Assembly: GCA_025355705.1 (NCBI GenBank)
Contig: JANXZD010000067.1
Coordinates: 1 to 22,026, forward strand
DNA from: Bacteroidota bacterium
GTDB lineage: Bacteria; Bacteroidota; Ignavibacteria; UBA10030; UBA8401
DNA length: 22,026 bases
Reading direction: 5' to 3'
Shown here: positions 13,934 to 22,026 of the stretch, piece by piece
Layout: every line of letters starts with the position of its first letter
Numbering within the stretch: position 1 is the first letter of the stretch
Program-made: the position numbers and the translations under genes
Notes under the pieces: generated by a model
Databases searched by the model: none
Told to the model about the DNA's origin: nothing
The model's input: only the letters and a program-made list of their open reading frames with translations

Positions 13934-16669
13934 TTATTTCTTCCCTTTTTTCTTTGTCTTAGCTTTCACTTTCTGCAGCTTTAAAGTCGGCTTCTGCTTT
14001 ACGGTTACCAATCTCTTTGCCTTTTTTTTCTGCGGAACCTGTTGTTCTTCCTTTGTTGGTGCATTTTTTTTCTGAGGCTTGCTAATTAATTTTTCTTTGC
14101 CCTTTTTTTCATTCTTCTGTTTCTTCAGAGCTTTTTTTTTATCATCAAACAGATCGTTCTGCTCATTGTTGTTATCGTCTTCTACGGGGGCTGTCGCCGT
14201 AGTGCGTGCTTTATCGGCAGCCTCGAGTTGCTTTTCTTCTTCATCCTCCGATGTAACAATCGCAATTGCCGTAACAGCATCGTCGGAATTCAATCGGATC
14301 AATCGTACGCCGGATGTATTTCTTCCGGAAACTCGGATCGCTTCAGCACGTTGACGAATTACCATTCCGCTGGACGTTACGACAACAATATCATCAACAT
14401 CCTGCACCTGTTTAATGGCGATCATCTTTCCCGTTTTTTCATTTGCGCGAAGCGTGGCAATACCTTTGCCGCCACGGTGACTTACGCGATACTGCGAAAG
14501 ATCTGAACGTTTTCCGTACCCATTTTCTGTTACAACAAGAATGGTTGTCGTTGTCCGTTTTAAGGAAACGGCACCGATCACTTTATCCCCCTTCTCAAGT
14601 CTAATCGCACGAACACCTGATGCAGCGCGTCCCATAGACCGGACTTCACTTTCGGGGAATCGGATCGCAATTCCTTCGTGGGTTCCAATCACCAGTTCAT
14701 CCGAACCGTCGGTGAGCTTTACGTCACGCAAGAGATCTTTTTTATCAAGCGAGATTGCGCCGATACCATTCTTTCGCGGGTTGCTGAATTCCATCAGCGA
14801 TGTTTTTTTCATTTGTCCTTCTTCTGTTACCATAAAGACAAATTGGTTCTCGCTGAATTCTTTGACGGATAAGAATGCCGTAATGTTCTCTTCTGCTTCT
14901 TTGGCAATAAGATTTGTGATCGCCTTGCCTTTTGATGTTCGTCCTCCTTCAGGAACTTCGAACACTTTTAACCAATAACATTTCCCTTTGTCGGTAAAGA
15001 AGAGAATGTAATTATGCGTGCTTGCAATAAACATATGCTCTACAAAATCATCTTCACGCGATGCCGCACCGGTTACACCTTTTCCGCCGCGAGATTGTCG
15101 CCGATATCCACTAACGGGGAATCTCTTGATATAGCCGCCATGCGAAATTGTAATAACAACCTCTTCCTCGGCGATCATATCTTCAATCTTGAATTCTGTC
15201 TGGGTCATCACTATTTCTGTTCGTCGTTCGTCGCCGTATTTTTCTTTGATCAACAGCAGTTCTTCTTTAATGATCTGCATCTGAAGTTGTTTGCTGCTGA
15301 GAATTGCTTTTAAACGATTGATAAGTTTTATGAGTTCTTTGTATTCGTCTTCGATCTTCTTGCGCTCTAAACCGGTTAACCGCTGCAAGCGCATATCCAA
15401 AATTGCCTGCGCTTGGATCTCTGACAATTTGAATTTCTTCATCAGCCCTTGTTTTGCGGTCTCGGTATCTTTTGACGCTTTGATCAGTTTAATGATCGCG
15501 TCAATATTATCGAGCGCAATAATATATCCTTCCAAGATATGTGCGCGTTTTTCTGCGGCTTCAAGATCGAATTTTGTACGCCGAACAATCACTTCGTTGC
15601 GATGTTCGATAAAATGTTTAAGCGCATCTTTCAATTGCAATACTTGCGGACGACCATCCACCAACGCCAACATAATAATCCCGAACGTTGTTTGCATCTG
15701 TGTCATTCGGTAGAGATTGTTCAACACTACGCTGGCGTTTGCGTCTCGTTTTAGGTCGATCACGATTCTCATTCCGTCGCGATCGGATTCATCGTTCACT
15801 CCGGAGACATCGTCCAATTTTTTATCGCGAACTAGATCGGCGATCTTTTCAATCAGTGTTGCTTTGTTTACTTGATATGGAATCTCGGAAACGATAATGC
15901 TTTGCCGATCATTTTTTGCGGTTTCAATGGTCGCCTTCGCACGCAGTGTAATTTTTCCACGACCCGTTGTATATGCTTCACGCACACCATCATAACCATA
16001 GATAATTCCTCCCGTTGGAAAATCCGGAGCTTTGATGTGCTTCATCAATTTTTCATTGCTGATGTCGCGGTCGGCGATCATTGCAACAACCCCGTCGATC
16101 ACTTCGCGGAGATTGTGCGGAGGAATATTCGTCGTCATACCAACAGCGATACCGCTTGCACCGTTCACCAGAAGATTGGGAACGCTTGCAGGAAGAACTG
16201 AGGGTTCTTTCAGTGTATCGTCAAAGTTGGAAGTAAAATTGACGGTGTTCTTTTCGATGTCTTTCAACAACTCTTCTGCAACGCGGGTGAGACGAACTTC
16301 TGTATAACGCATCGCCGCAGGAGAATCACCATCCACAGAACCGAAATTTCCTTGTCCGTCAACAAGCGGATAGCGTAACGAAAAATCCTGGGCCATGCGC
16401 ACGATCGTATCATATACCGACGAATCACCGTGTGGATGATATTTACCAAGCACTTCACCGACAATACGAGCGCTTTTTTTATAAGCTCGGTTCGGTGCAA
16501 GCCCAAGTTCATTCATGCCAAATAGCACGCGACGGTGAACCGGCTTTAATCCGTCGCGAACATCGGGAAGTGCCCGTGCGACGATAACCGACATTGAATA
16601 ATCGATGTACGATCCCTTCATTTCTTCTTCAATATCAACAGGAACAATTCTTTCGTTTGTGGTTGCCAT
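13934..16669 (-). CDS. gyrA: DNA gyrase subunit A
   Basis: A 911-residue GyrA. The breakage-reunion domain is complete: catalytic Y122 (A-M-R-Y-T-E) and the quinolone-resistance region G-K-Y-H-P-H-G-D-S-S-V-Y-D with S83 and D87 at E. coli numbering, i.e. no classical resistance change at these two sites. The C-terminal pinwheel begins near 497, with GyrA-box Q-S-R-G-G-K-G at 525-531 (most often Q-R-R-G-G-K-G) and later R-G-G-K-G repeats. After the pinwheel, about 104 extra residues (808-911) form an acidic stretch and then a very lysine-rich tail, about 29 Lys in the last 68 residues. It works with GyrB to add negative supercoils. It lies 52 nt after the WG-repeat gene and probably belongs to the dnaN-recF-gyrB transcript. 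Confidence 0.97.
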   Translation of the reverse strand: MATTNERIVPVDIEEEMKGSYIDYSMSVIVARALPDVRDGLKPVHRRVLFGMNELGLAPNRAYKKSARIVGEVLGKYHPHGDSSVYDTIVRMAQDFSLRYPLVDGQGNFGSVDGDSPAAMRYTEVRLTRVAEELLKDIEKNTVNFTSNFDDTLKEPSVLPASVPNLLVNGASGIAVGMTTNIPPHNLREVIDGVVAMIADRDISNEKLMKHIKAPDFPTGGIIYGYDGVREAYTTGRGKITLRAKATIETAKNDRQSIIVSEIPYQVNKATLIEKIADLVRDKKLDDVSGVNDESDRDGMRIVIDLKRDANASVVLNNLYRMTQMQTTFGIIMLALVDGRPQVLQLKDALKHFIEHRNEVIVRRTKFDLEAAEKRAHILEGYIIALDNIDAIIKLIKASKDTETAKQGLMKKFKLSEIQAQAILDMRLQRLTGLERKKIEDEYKELIKLINRLKAILSSKQLQMQIIKEELLLIKEKYGDERRTEIVMTQTEFKIEDMIAEEEVVITISHGGYIKRFPVSGYRRQSRGGKGVTGAASREDDFVEHMFIASTHNYILFFTDKGKCYWLKVFEVPEGGRTSKGKAITNLIAKEAEENITAFLSVKEFSENQFVFMVTEEGQMKKTSLMEFSNPRKNGIGAISLDKKDLLRDVKLTDGSDELVIGTHEGIAIRFPESEVRSMGRAASGVRAIRLEKGDKVIGAVSLKRTTTTILVVTENGYGKRSDLSQYRVSHRGGKGIATLRANEKTGKMIAIKQVQDVDDIVVVTSSGMVIRQRAEAIRVSGRNTSGVRLIRLNSDDAVTAIAIVTSEDEEEKQLEAADKARTTATAPVEDDNNNEQNDLFDDKKKALKKQKNEKKGKEKLISKPQKKNAPTKEEQQVPQKKKAKRLVTVKQKPTLKLQKVKAKTKKKGKK

Positions 16670-16721
16670 AGATTCAGCTGTTCTTTCTAAATATTACACT
16701 CTGTTTGTATTAAAGATTATT

Positions 16722-17741
16722 TTACTTCTTTTGTTTCCACACAAATTTTCCGGTGTGGTCAACATATCCATTTTCTGTTGTTGTTTCTACAAATGCTAAT
16801 CCGTTTTGAAACGGTGCAGCTTCTAAAAATTGTGGTTGAACAATCATTGTGTCGGTTACATCTATATATCCCCACAAATTATTCTGCTGAACTGCAGAGA
16901 TTCCCTCGGAGAAGCTTAAAGCGTTTTGAAACAAAATGGTGAATGCTTCATTCCCTTGTTTATCGATGAATTTCCACTCTCCATTTTTTTTTACAAGGGC
17001 GAGATTATCGGAAAAATTTCTTACTTCTTCAAACTTAAAGGGAAGAACAGTCTCACCATGAGCGTTGATGAATGCCCAAAGAGAATCTTTTCGAACTCCC
17101 GCTAGTCCGCAAGAAAAATTCTTTGCGGCATCGTATGCAATGGGAATAACTATTGTACCTGTTGTATCAATAAATCCTTTTTTGTTTCCAACTCGTACCG
17201 GCGCACGATATTCTGAAAAATCACCGGCAGCATCGAATTGATAAGGAATGGCTAGCACGCCGAAACGATTGATATATCCGAATTTATCCGGTGTCAGTTG
17301 TGGAAAGAAAAATGGACGGACAATCACCATCGCTCTGCCGTTGTAAAAATTTCCAACTTCGGAATACAAGGGAGATATTTTTTCTGTGCCTGTTGAATCA
17401 ATAAATCCCCATTTCCCGCTTGTAAAAAAAACTGCTTTTCGAACCTTCGCAAATCCTTCGGAAAAAATACCGGCGTCTTCATAAGGGGTGGCAATCGCAA
17501 TTTCTCCTTTAGTATTGATAAAGTTGACATCTTTATCAAACCAATATTGTTGAGTTTGTTTTGAAAATCCGCAGACAAAAGCGGACCGCGTACTCAGCAC
17601 CGGTTGAATAACAACGGCTCCTTCTGTATTGATAAATCCAAACATCCCTCCCTCTTCAATCAGGAAAAGTTTTTCTTGGGAAAAAATTTGAATCGACAAC
17701 AATAGCACGGTTACAACTATTTTTTTTGCAGATTTAAACAT
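16722..17741 (-). CDS. Exported WG-repeat protein between gyrB and gyrA
   Basis: A 339-residue protein from the ATG at 17741. Longer in-frame starts lie inside gyrB; this one begins a signal peptide (F-K-S-A-K-K-I-V-V-T, cut near I-F-S-Q) and has AGGA at suitable spacing. The mature part is about nine WG (KWG) repeats of about 34 residues, e.g. G-K-W-G-F-I-D-S-T-G, D-K-F-G-Y-I-N, N-K-K-G-F-I-D-T-T-G, N-L-W-G-Y-I-D. WG-repeat proteins are common in FCB bacteria; their molecular role is poorly known and usually assigned to binding. It overlaps the gyrB end by 8 nt, which implies coupled translation. Its place between two gyrase genes looks like an insertion into a housekeeping operon rather than a gyrase function. 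Confidence 0.85.
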   Translation of the reverse strand: MFKSAKKIVVTVLLLSIQIFSQEKLFLIEEGGMFGFINTEGAVVIQPVLSTRSAFVCGFSKQTQQYWFDKDVNFINTKGEIAIATPYEDAGIFSEGFAKVRKAVFFTSGKWGFIDSTGTEKISPLYSEVGNFYNGRAMVIVRPFFFPQLTPDKFGYINRFGVLAIPYQFDAAGDFSEYRAPVRVGNKKGFIDTTGTIVIPIAYDAAKNFSCGLAGVRKDSLWAFINAHGETVLPFKFEEVRNFSDNLALVKKNGEWKFIDKQGNEAFTILFQNALSFSEGISAVQQNNLWGYIDVTDTMIVQPQFLEAAPFQNGLAFVETTTENGYVDHTGKFVWKQKK

Positions 17742-19746
17742 CCAGATTCCTAACATACTTTGCATTCTTTTCGATAAATTGCCTGCGTGGTTCAACATCG
17801 TCTCCCATTAAAATTGAAAACGTGCGGTCGGCATCGGCAGCGTTTTCAATTCCCACCTGAAGGATAGTACGCGTTTCCGGATTCATTGTCGTTGACCACA
17901 ATTGTTCCGGATTCATTTCTCCAAGACCTTTGAATCGCGAGATCACTATTCCGCCTTTTAATACTCCGCCTTCTTCGGGTGCTATTTCTTCCTCTTTTTG
18001 TATTTTTTCCGCTTTTTCACCCTTCATTTTTTTCAAAATTTCGTCCCGCTCTTCATCATCAAAAGCATATAGTTCCGTTTTACCTTTTTTTAATTTATAC
18101 AGCGGTGGCTGTGCAATATAAACATGACCGAGTTCAATCAATGGTTTCATGTATCGGAAAAACAATGTTAATAACAGCGTGCGAATGTGTGAACCGTCCA
18201 CGTCGGCATCGCACATGAGGATGATTTTGTTGTATCGTAATTTTTCAGGATTAAAATCTTCACCCACACCGGCACCAATCGCCGTGAAGATATTTCTGAT
18301 TTCTTCGTTCTCCAGCATTTTATGCAGACGCGCTTTTTCAACGTTCAATATCTTACCTTTCATCGGAAGAATTGCTTGAAAGCGTCTGTCACGTCCTTGT
18401 TTTGCACTTCCGCCGGCAGAGTCACCTTCAACAAGATACATTTCACAATGTTCCGGATCATTGTTTGAACAATCGGCAAGTTTTCCTGGAAGTCCGGCGC
18501 CGTCCATTGCATTTTTGCGCCGGGCAATGTCTCGCGCCTTACGGGATGCTTCGCGTGCTTCCGCCGCGCGAAGGCTTTTATCAATGATTCGTTTTGCATC
18601 GGGGGAATTGCTGTCAAGCCAGTCCGAAAGCGCGGGACCGATTATCGATTCAACAATTGATTTAATTTCACTGTTTCCGAGCTTCGTTTTTGTCTGTCCT
18701 TCAAATTGCGGCTCGGGAACTTTTACGCTGATAACCGCGGTCAGCCCTTCTTTAAAATCTTCACCGGTTAATTGTATCTTGTCGTCTTTAACAAGATTAT
18801 TCTTTGATGCAAACGTGTTCAGAGAGCGTGTTACCGCGGTTCTAAATCCAACAAGATGTGTTCCCCCTTCGTGCGTGTTAATGTTGTTTACATACGAAAA
18901 CATATTCTCCGAATATTGATCGTTGTATTGGAAGGCCGCTTCTACCTCTACCGTTCTGTCGTTCTCGTCTTTCCCTTCGCCTTTTGCATAGAACACTTTT
19001 TTCATAATTGAAGGGCGCGTTGAATCCGTATATTTCACAAATTCTTTTAAACCGCCTTCGTAATGGAATTTCTCCGTCTGCTCTTGCTTGTTGCGAAGAT
19101 CGGTGATCTCAAGTGTAACTTCTGGATTCAAAAATGCAAGCTCTCGTAATCGTTCGGCAAGTGTATCAAATTTATACGTGCGATTTTTAAAGATCGAACC
19201 ATCCGGCATAAAGGTTACCATTGTTCCGGTTTTATCCGACTTACTCATATTGCCGATTATTTTCACCGGCGCAACAGGGTCTCCCTGTTTGTATTTTTGA
19301 TACCAAACCTTTCCGCCGAGTTTCACGGTCACCTCAAGCCACTCGCTCAGCGCGTTCACCACGGACAAGCCGACGCCATGCAAACCACCGGACACTTTGT
19401 ACGTGTTTTTATCGAATTTTCCACCAGCGTGAAGAACTGTTAACACAACCTCCAAGGCTGAGCGTTTTTCTTCTTTGTGAATGCCGGTTGGAATACCGCG
19501 GCCGTCGTCGGTGACACTGACGCTTCCGTCTTTATTTATTTTAACGTCAATATTTCTGCAATATCCAGCAAGAGCTTCATCGATGGAGTTATCAACAATT
19601 TCATACACAAGATGGTGAAGTCCACGCGTGCTAACATCGCCGATATACATCGCTGGTCTGCGGCGAACGGCTTCAAGCCCTTTTAATACGGTAATATCTT
19701 CGGCTGTATATTCTCCGGTTTGTTTCTTTGTTTTGGTATCGGCCAC
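17734..19746 (-). CDS. gyrB: DNA gyrase subunit B
   Basis: A 670-residue GyrB. GHKL ATPase: N53 in E-I-V-D-N-S-I-D-E-A, D-D-G-R-G-I-P (80-86), G-G-L-H-G-V-G (120-126), and Q-T-K-T-K-L-G (351-357). TOPRIM: E-G-D-S-A (440-444) and D-A-D-V-D-G (513-518). The typical end R-R-Q-F-I-E-K-N-A-x-x-V-R-N-L-D-V is present. Length fits GyrB forms without the large insert of E. coli. The chosen start is the GTG at 19746, preceded by AAAAAAGGA; an upstream ATG at 19779 would add 11 residues without a clear ribosome site. The gene follows the DUF721 gene by 57 nt and overlaps the WG-repeat gene. Confidence 0.97.
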   Translation of the reverse strand: MADTKTKKQTGEYTAEDITVLKGLEAVRRRPAMYIGDVSTRGLHHLVYEIVDNSIDEALAGYCRNIDVKINKDGSVSVTDDGRGIPTGIHKEEKRSALEVVLTVLHAGGKFDKNTYKVSGGLHGVGLSVVNALSEWLEVTVKLGGKVWYQKYKQGDPVAPVKIIGNMSKSDKTGTMVTFMPDGSIFKNRTYKFDTLAERLRELAFLNPEVTLEITDLRNKQEQTEKFHYEGGLKEFVKYTDSTRPSIMKKVFYAKGEGKDENDRTVEVEAAFQYNDQYSENMFSYVNNINTHEGGTHLVGFRTAVTRSLNTFASKNNLVKDDKIQLTGEDFKEGLTAVISVKVPEPQFEGQTKTKLGNSEIKSIVESIIGPALSDWLDSNSPDAKRIIDKSLRAAEAREASRKARDIARRKNAMDGAGLPGKLADCSNNDPEHCEMYLVEGDSAGGSAKQGRDRRFQAILPMKGKILNVEKARLHKMLENEEIRNIFTAIGAGVGEDFNPEKLRYNKIILMCDADVDGSHIRTLLLTLFFRYMKPLIELGHVYIAQPPLYKLKKGKTELYAFDDEERDEILKKMKGEKAEKIQKEEEIAPEEGGVLKGGIVISRFKGLGEMNPEQLWSTTMNPETRTILQVGIENAADADRTFSILMGDDVEPRRQFIEKNAKYVRNLDV

Positions 19747-19803
19747 TGTTTTTCCTTTTTTATTGCATCCCCCATACATTCTGAATGCTACGAGGTTGTG
19801 TGA

Positions 19804-20097
19804 TTATCTAAATTTTATATCGGTAATACTATGTGAGTTGGTTACCGTATAGATTTTTTCTAAAATTTCTTTTTTGCGGAATGTTAATTCTGTTCTCCAT
19901 GGCGCATTATTCACGCTCACGATCAATAAACCGTTTACCAACCGTTCCGGCTGTGCTACCTTTGCCACCTGCTGACCAACCGCTTCGTTCCACACGTCAA
20001 ATATTTTATACTGTTCAATCTGGTTTTCAATACCAAGAGATTGTACAAGCAGTGTTAGTGCATCGCCAAGAGATTGTATGTTATCTTTTTTCTTCAT
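19804..20097 (-). CDS. DciA/DUF721-family protein
   Basis: A 97-residue protein of the DUF721 family, between recF and gyrB as is common in bacteria. Visible family pattern: an early helix L-G-D-A-L-T-L-L-V-Q-S-L, then V-W-N-E-A-V-G-Q-Q-V-A-K-V-A-Q-P, then a strand L-L-I-V-S-V-N-N-A-P-W-R-T-E-L and a final basic helix R-K-K-E-I-L-E-K-I. DciA members act as loaders of the replicative helicase in bacteria lacking DnaC; whether this short form does so is inferred. Its ATG overlaps the recF stop (ATGA). Confidence 0.85.
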   Translation of the reverse strand: MKKKDNIQSLGDALTLLVQSLGIENQIEQYKIFDVWNEAVGQQVAKVAQPERLVNGLLIVSVNNAPWRTELTFRKKEILEKIYTVTNSHSITDIKFR

Positions 20098-21230
20098 GCT
20101 GCAAGTAATTCGTTGACTGTTTCGCCGTTTTTAATAAAGAATTTTCTTCGTTGTTTGCCGTTCCAATCGGTTCCGTCGAATATTTTTTCGCTTGTTGTTG
20201 TTATGAAAATCTGTCCAAGCGATTGTACTAATGACAATATTTTTCTGCTGCGGTTCTCATCGAGTTCACTGAAAACGTCGTCTAGTAAAAATATCGGTGT
20301 TTCATTGCATCGTTCTTTTAGAAAGAAAAATTCTGCAACCTTAAGAGCTATGAGAAATGTTTTATGCTGTCCTTGTGAGGCGAATTGTTTTAATGATAAT
20401 CCGTTAAGAGAAAAAATTATCTCGTCTCGATGCGGACCGACAAGTGTTGTTTGAAATCGCAGCTCGTCATTTTTCTTTTTTGCCAATTTTGTTTCAATCG
20501 CCGTTGCTACTTCTTCAATCGTGGAATCCTGGCGAATGAAAACCGAAGGTAAATATTCGATTTTGGGAGTTTCTCGTTCCGCAACAATATCAAGGTATGT
20601 TTGCGCTATATATGGTTCAAACTCGGTCAAAAATTGATTTCGTTTATAGATAATCCTCGCCCCATAGCGAACAAGCATTTCATTCCACGGAGAAATTTCG
20701 TTGCTGCAATCTTTTCCTTTTGCCATAGAAAGGATTGTGTTTCGCTGCCGAACGATACGCCTGTATTCTATCGAATCTTCAACGTACGACTTGCTGCTTT
20801 GTGAAATAACAAGGTTGATGAATTTTCTTCGGTCTGCCGGTGAACCAAAGGTGATAGAATTATTTTCAGGCGAAAGAATCACTACTGGAAACATTCCTAT
20901 TACCGTGGAAAATTTTTCCACGTCTGCACCGTTAATTGTAAATTTTTTTTCTTTTTTAACATCGTCATACGTTATGCGCACCTGAAAATTTTTTCCTTCA
21001 TCAGACTCAAGCGTACTTTTTATTTCAAAGAATTTTTTCTGTTGTTGCATAACCGTTGCATCGGTGCTTGCATAAAAACTTTTTGTTAAACATAGAAACG
21101 ACAATGCTTCCAGAGCATTGGTTTTTCCCTGACCATTCTCTCCAAGTAGCACATTGATCTGTGAGGCAAATTCAAATGCTGTTTCGTTATGATTGCGAAA
21201 ACTGCGGAGGTGGGCATTGGAAATTTTCAT
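20094..21230 (-). CDS. recF: DNA replication and repair protein RecF
   Basis: A 378-residue SMC-like ATPase that helps load RecA at gapped DNA. Walker A is G-E-N-G-Q-G-K-T (30-37), the signature S-Q-G-Q-H-K (285-290), Walker B I-F-L-L-D-D (313-318) followed by V-F-S-E-L-D, and the R-x-F-R-N region at residues 9-13. The length is normal. It starts 14 nt after dnaN and overlaps the DUF721 gene by 4 nt. No clear ribosome site lies before the ATG, so translation probably depends on coupling with dnaN. Confidence 0.96.
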   Translation of the reverse strand: MKISNAHLRSFRNHNETAFEFASQINVLLGENGQGKTNALEALSFLCLTKSFYASTDATVMQQQKKFFEIKSTLESDEGKNFQVRITYDDVKKEKKFTINGADVEKFSTVIGMFPVVILSPENNSITFGSPADRRKFINLVISQSSKSYVEDSIEYRRIVRQRNTILSMAKGKDCSNEISPWNEMLVRYGARIIYKRNQFLTEFEPYIAQTYLDIVAERETPKIEYLPSVFIRQDSTIEEVATAIETKLAKKKNDELRFQTTLVGPHRDEIIFSLNGLSLKQFASQGQHKTFLIALKVAEFFFLKERCNETPIFLLDDVFSELDENRSRKILSLVQSLGQIFITTTSEKIFDGTDWNGKQRRKFFIKNGETVNELLAA

Positions 21231-21244
21231 GAAAACATGATGAA

Positions 21245-22026
21245 TTAATTATTCAATCGAACCGGCATTATCAGCATTAACACATCTTCCCCATCTTTTT
21301 TGTTAACAGGGGAGACAATTGCTGCGCGGTTTGGCGAACTTAATTTAAATTCCACTTCTTCTGCATCAATATGGGAAAGAACATCGATGATATATGCGGA
21401 GTTAAAACCAATCTCCAATTCTTCATCATTATAATCACAGGAAATTTTTTCTCGGGCTTCACTACCAAAATCTTGATCTTCGGCGGTAATTCGTAGTTCG
21501 TCTTTTGCGACAGAAAGCCGTATTTGATGAGTGGTTGAATTGGAATATAATGACACACGACGAACTGATTGTAGCATTTCATTTTTGCTAATGATTAGTT
21601 TCTTTTCATTGTCTAACGGAATAACGGTTTCATAATTGGGATATTTCTCCTCAATTAATCGTGTTATTAACGACGTTCCATCAAATTTGAACATAACATG
21701 TGTTGCACTGATAGAAACTTTTGTTTCTGTTCCCGTTGAAACCTTTTCTAATTGACCCAATGCTTTTGCCGGGATAATAATATCTTTTGTCAATTTTGTA
21801 TTTCCCAAATTCTTGTTGTTGATTCGAACAAGTCTATGTCCGTCGGTAGCTACTGCTCGAACTTCACTTTTAGAAAATTGAAATAAAACACCCATCATAG
21901 CAGGACGTAATTCATCACCACTGACAGCAAACATAGTTGTTCCGATAAGTCGCTGCAATACTGGAACATCAAATATCACTTCGGCTTCCCCTTTAAACTC
22001 GGGAATTGCTGGAAACTCTTCACTTG
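21245..22026 (-). CDS. dnaN: DNA polymerase III beta sliding clamp, C-terminal 259 residues
   Basis: The frame is open to the right edge of the window; about the first third of a normal clamp is missing. It begins S-E-E-F-P-A-I-P, the usual end of domain 1, followed by domain 2 (V-L-Q-R-L-I-G-T-T-M-F-A-V-S, then A-V-A-T-D-G-H-R-L) and domain 3 with the terminal M-P-V-R-L segment. An apparent GTG start at 21979 lies within the clamp fold and is not the true start. The clamp tethers polymerase and other partners to DNA. Its position suggests dnaA and the origin lie beyond the right edge. Confidence 0.96.
   Translation of the reverse strand, partial: SEEFPAIPEFKGEAEVIFDVPVLQRLIGTTMFAVSGDELRPAMMGVLFQFSKSEVRAVATDGHRLVRINNKNLGNTKLTKDIIIPAKALGQLEKVSTGTETKVSISATHVMFKFDGTSLITRLIEEKYPNYETVIPLDNEKKLIISKNEMLQSVRRVSLYSNSTTHQIRLSVAKDELRITAEDQDFGSEAREKISCDYNDEELEIGFNSAYIIDVLSHIDAEEVEFKLSSPNRAAIVSPVNKKDGEDVLMLIMPVRLNN

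Noticed and set aside
19747..19779. ATG at 19779 as the gyrB start
   Set aside because: No ribosome site upstream and the extra 11 residues are not typical; GTG at 19746 follows AAAAAAGGA. It remains possible.

Overview
This window looks like a piece of a chromosome from the FCB superphylum (Bacteroidota/Ignavibacteriota-like), close to the replication origin. Two things point there. Three proteins end in the C-terminal sorting domain of the type IX (Por) secretion system, with the N-Y-P-N-P-F-N-x-T-T motif and a terminal (K)M(L/M)(L/M)VK-type end. The gene set dnaN-recF-DUF721-gyrB-gyrA is the usual near-origin group. The exact phylum is an inference; the YPNPFNPTT style is commonest in Ignavibacteria and neighbouring lineages. 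All convincing genes lie on the minus strand, so the window is read from right to left. No tRNA, rRNA, CRISPR array, transposase or phage gene was seen.

Right part (22026 to about 13900), housekeeping: a dnaN fragment, recF, a DciA/DUF721 gene, gyrB (probably starting at GTG 19746), a WG-repeat exported protein whose start overlaps the end of gyrB, and gyrA with an unusual lysine-rich tail. Spacing is tight throughout, which fits a single transcription unit.

Middle (13739 to 10529): a three-gene envelope operon made of a lipoprotein and two tandem paralogous coiled-coil proteins. Each paralog has a signal peptide and a C-terminal membrane anchor. I cannot match these to a named family. A separate 73-residue gene follows.

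Left part (10311 to 1), accessory and AT-rich: secreted or lipid-anchored proteins (three T9SS substrates, one of them an M6-like metalloprotease; one beta-propeller-like lipoprotein; the N-terminal part of a subtilase) around a four-gene signalling operon. That operon encodes a small exported protein, a seven-helix membrane protein, a PAS-PAS histidine kinase and a LuxR/NarL-type response regulator.

The most interesting signal is non-coding. An identical 18-bp palindrome (ATACTCAGATTTGAGTAT on the plus strand) occurs four times. Each copy lies upstream of a minus-strand transcription unit: the signalling operon itself, the lipoprotein gene, the T9SS/metalloprotease pair, and the subtilase. 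In every copy it ends on the first base of a TTGC -35-like element. A -10-like hexamer follows after a 17-nt spacer (good in two copies, weak in two). The palindrome resolves as a 7-2-7 inverted repeat close to the NarL-type TACYYMT heptamer. I infer a small local regulon in which the two-component system activates itself and the neighbouring secreted proteins from a class-II-like position. Further non-coding structure includes a 112-bp repeat carrying two of the palindromes, and a shared 5' leader with a hairpin ahead of two unrelated secreted-protein genes.
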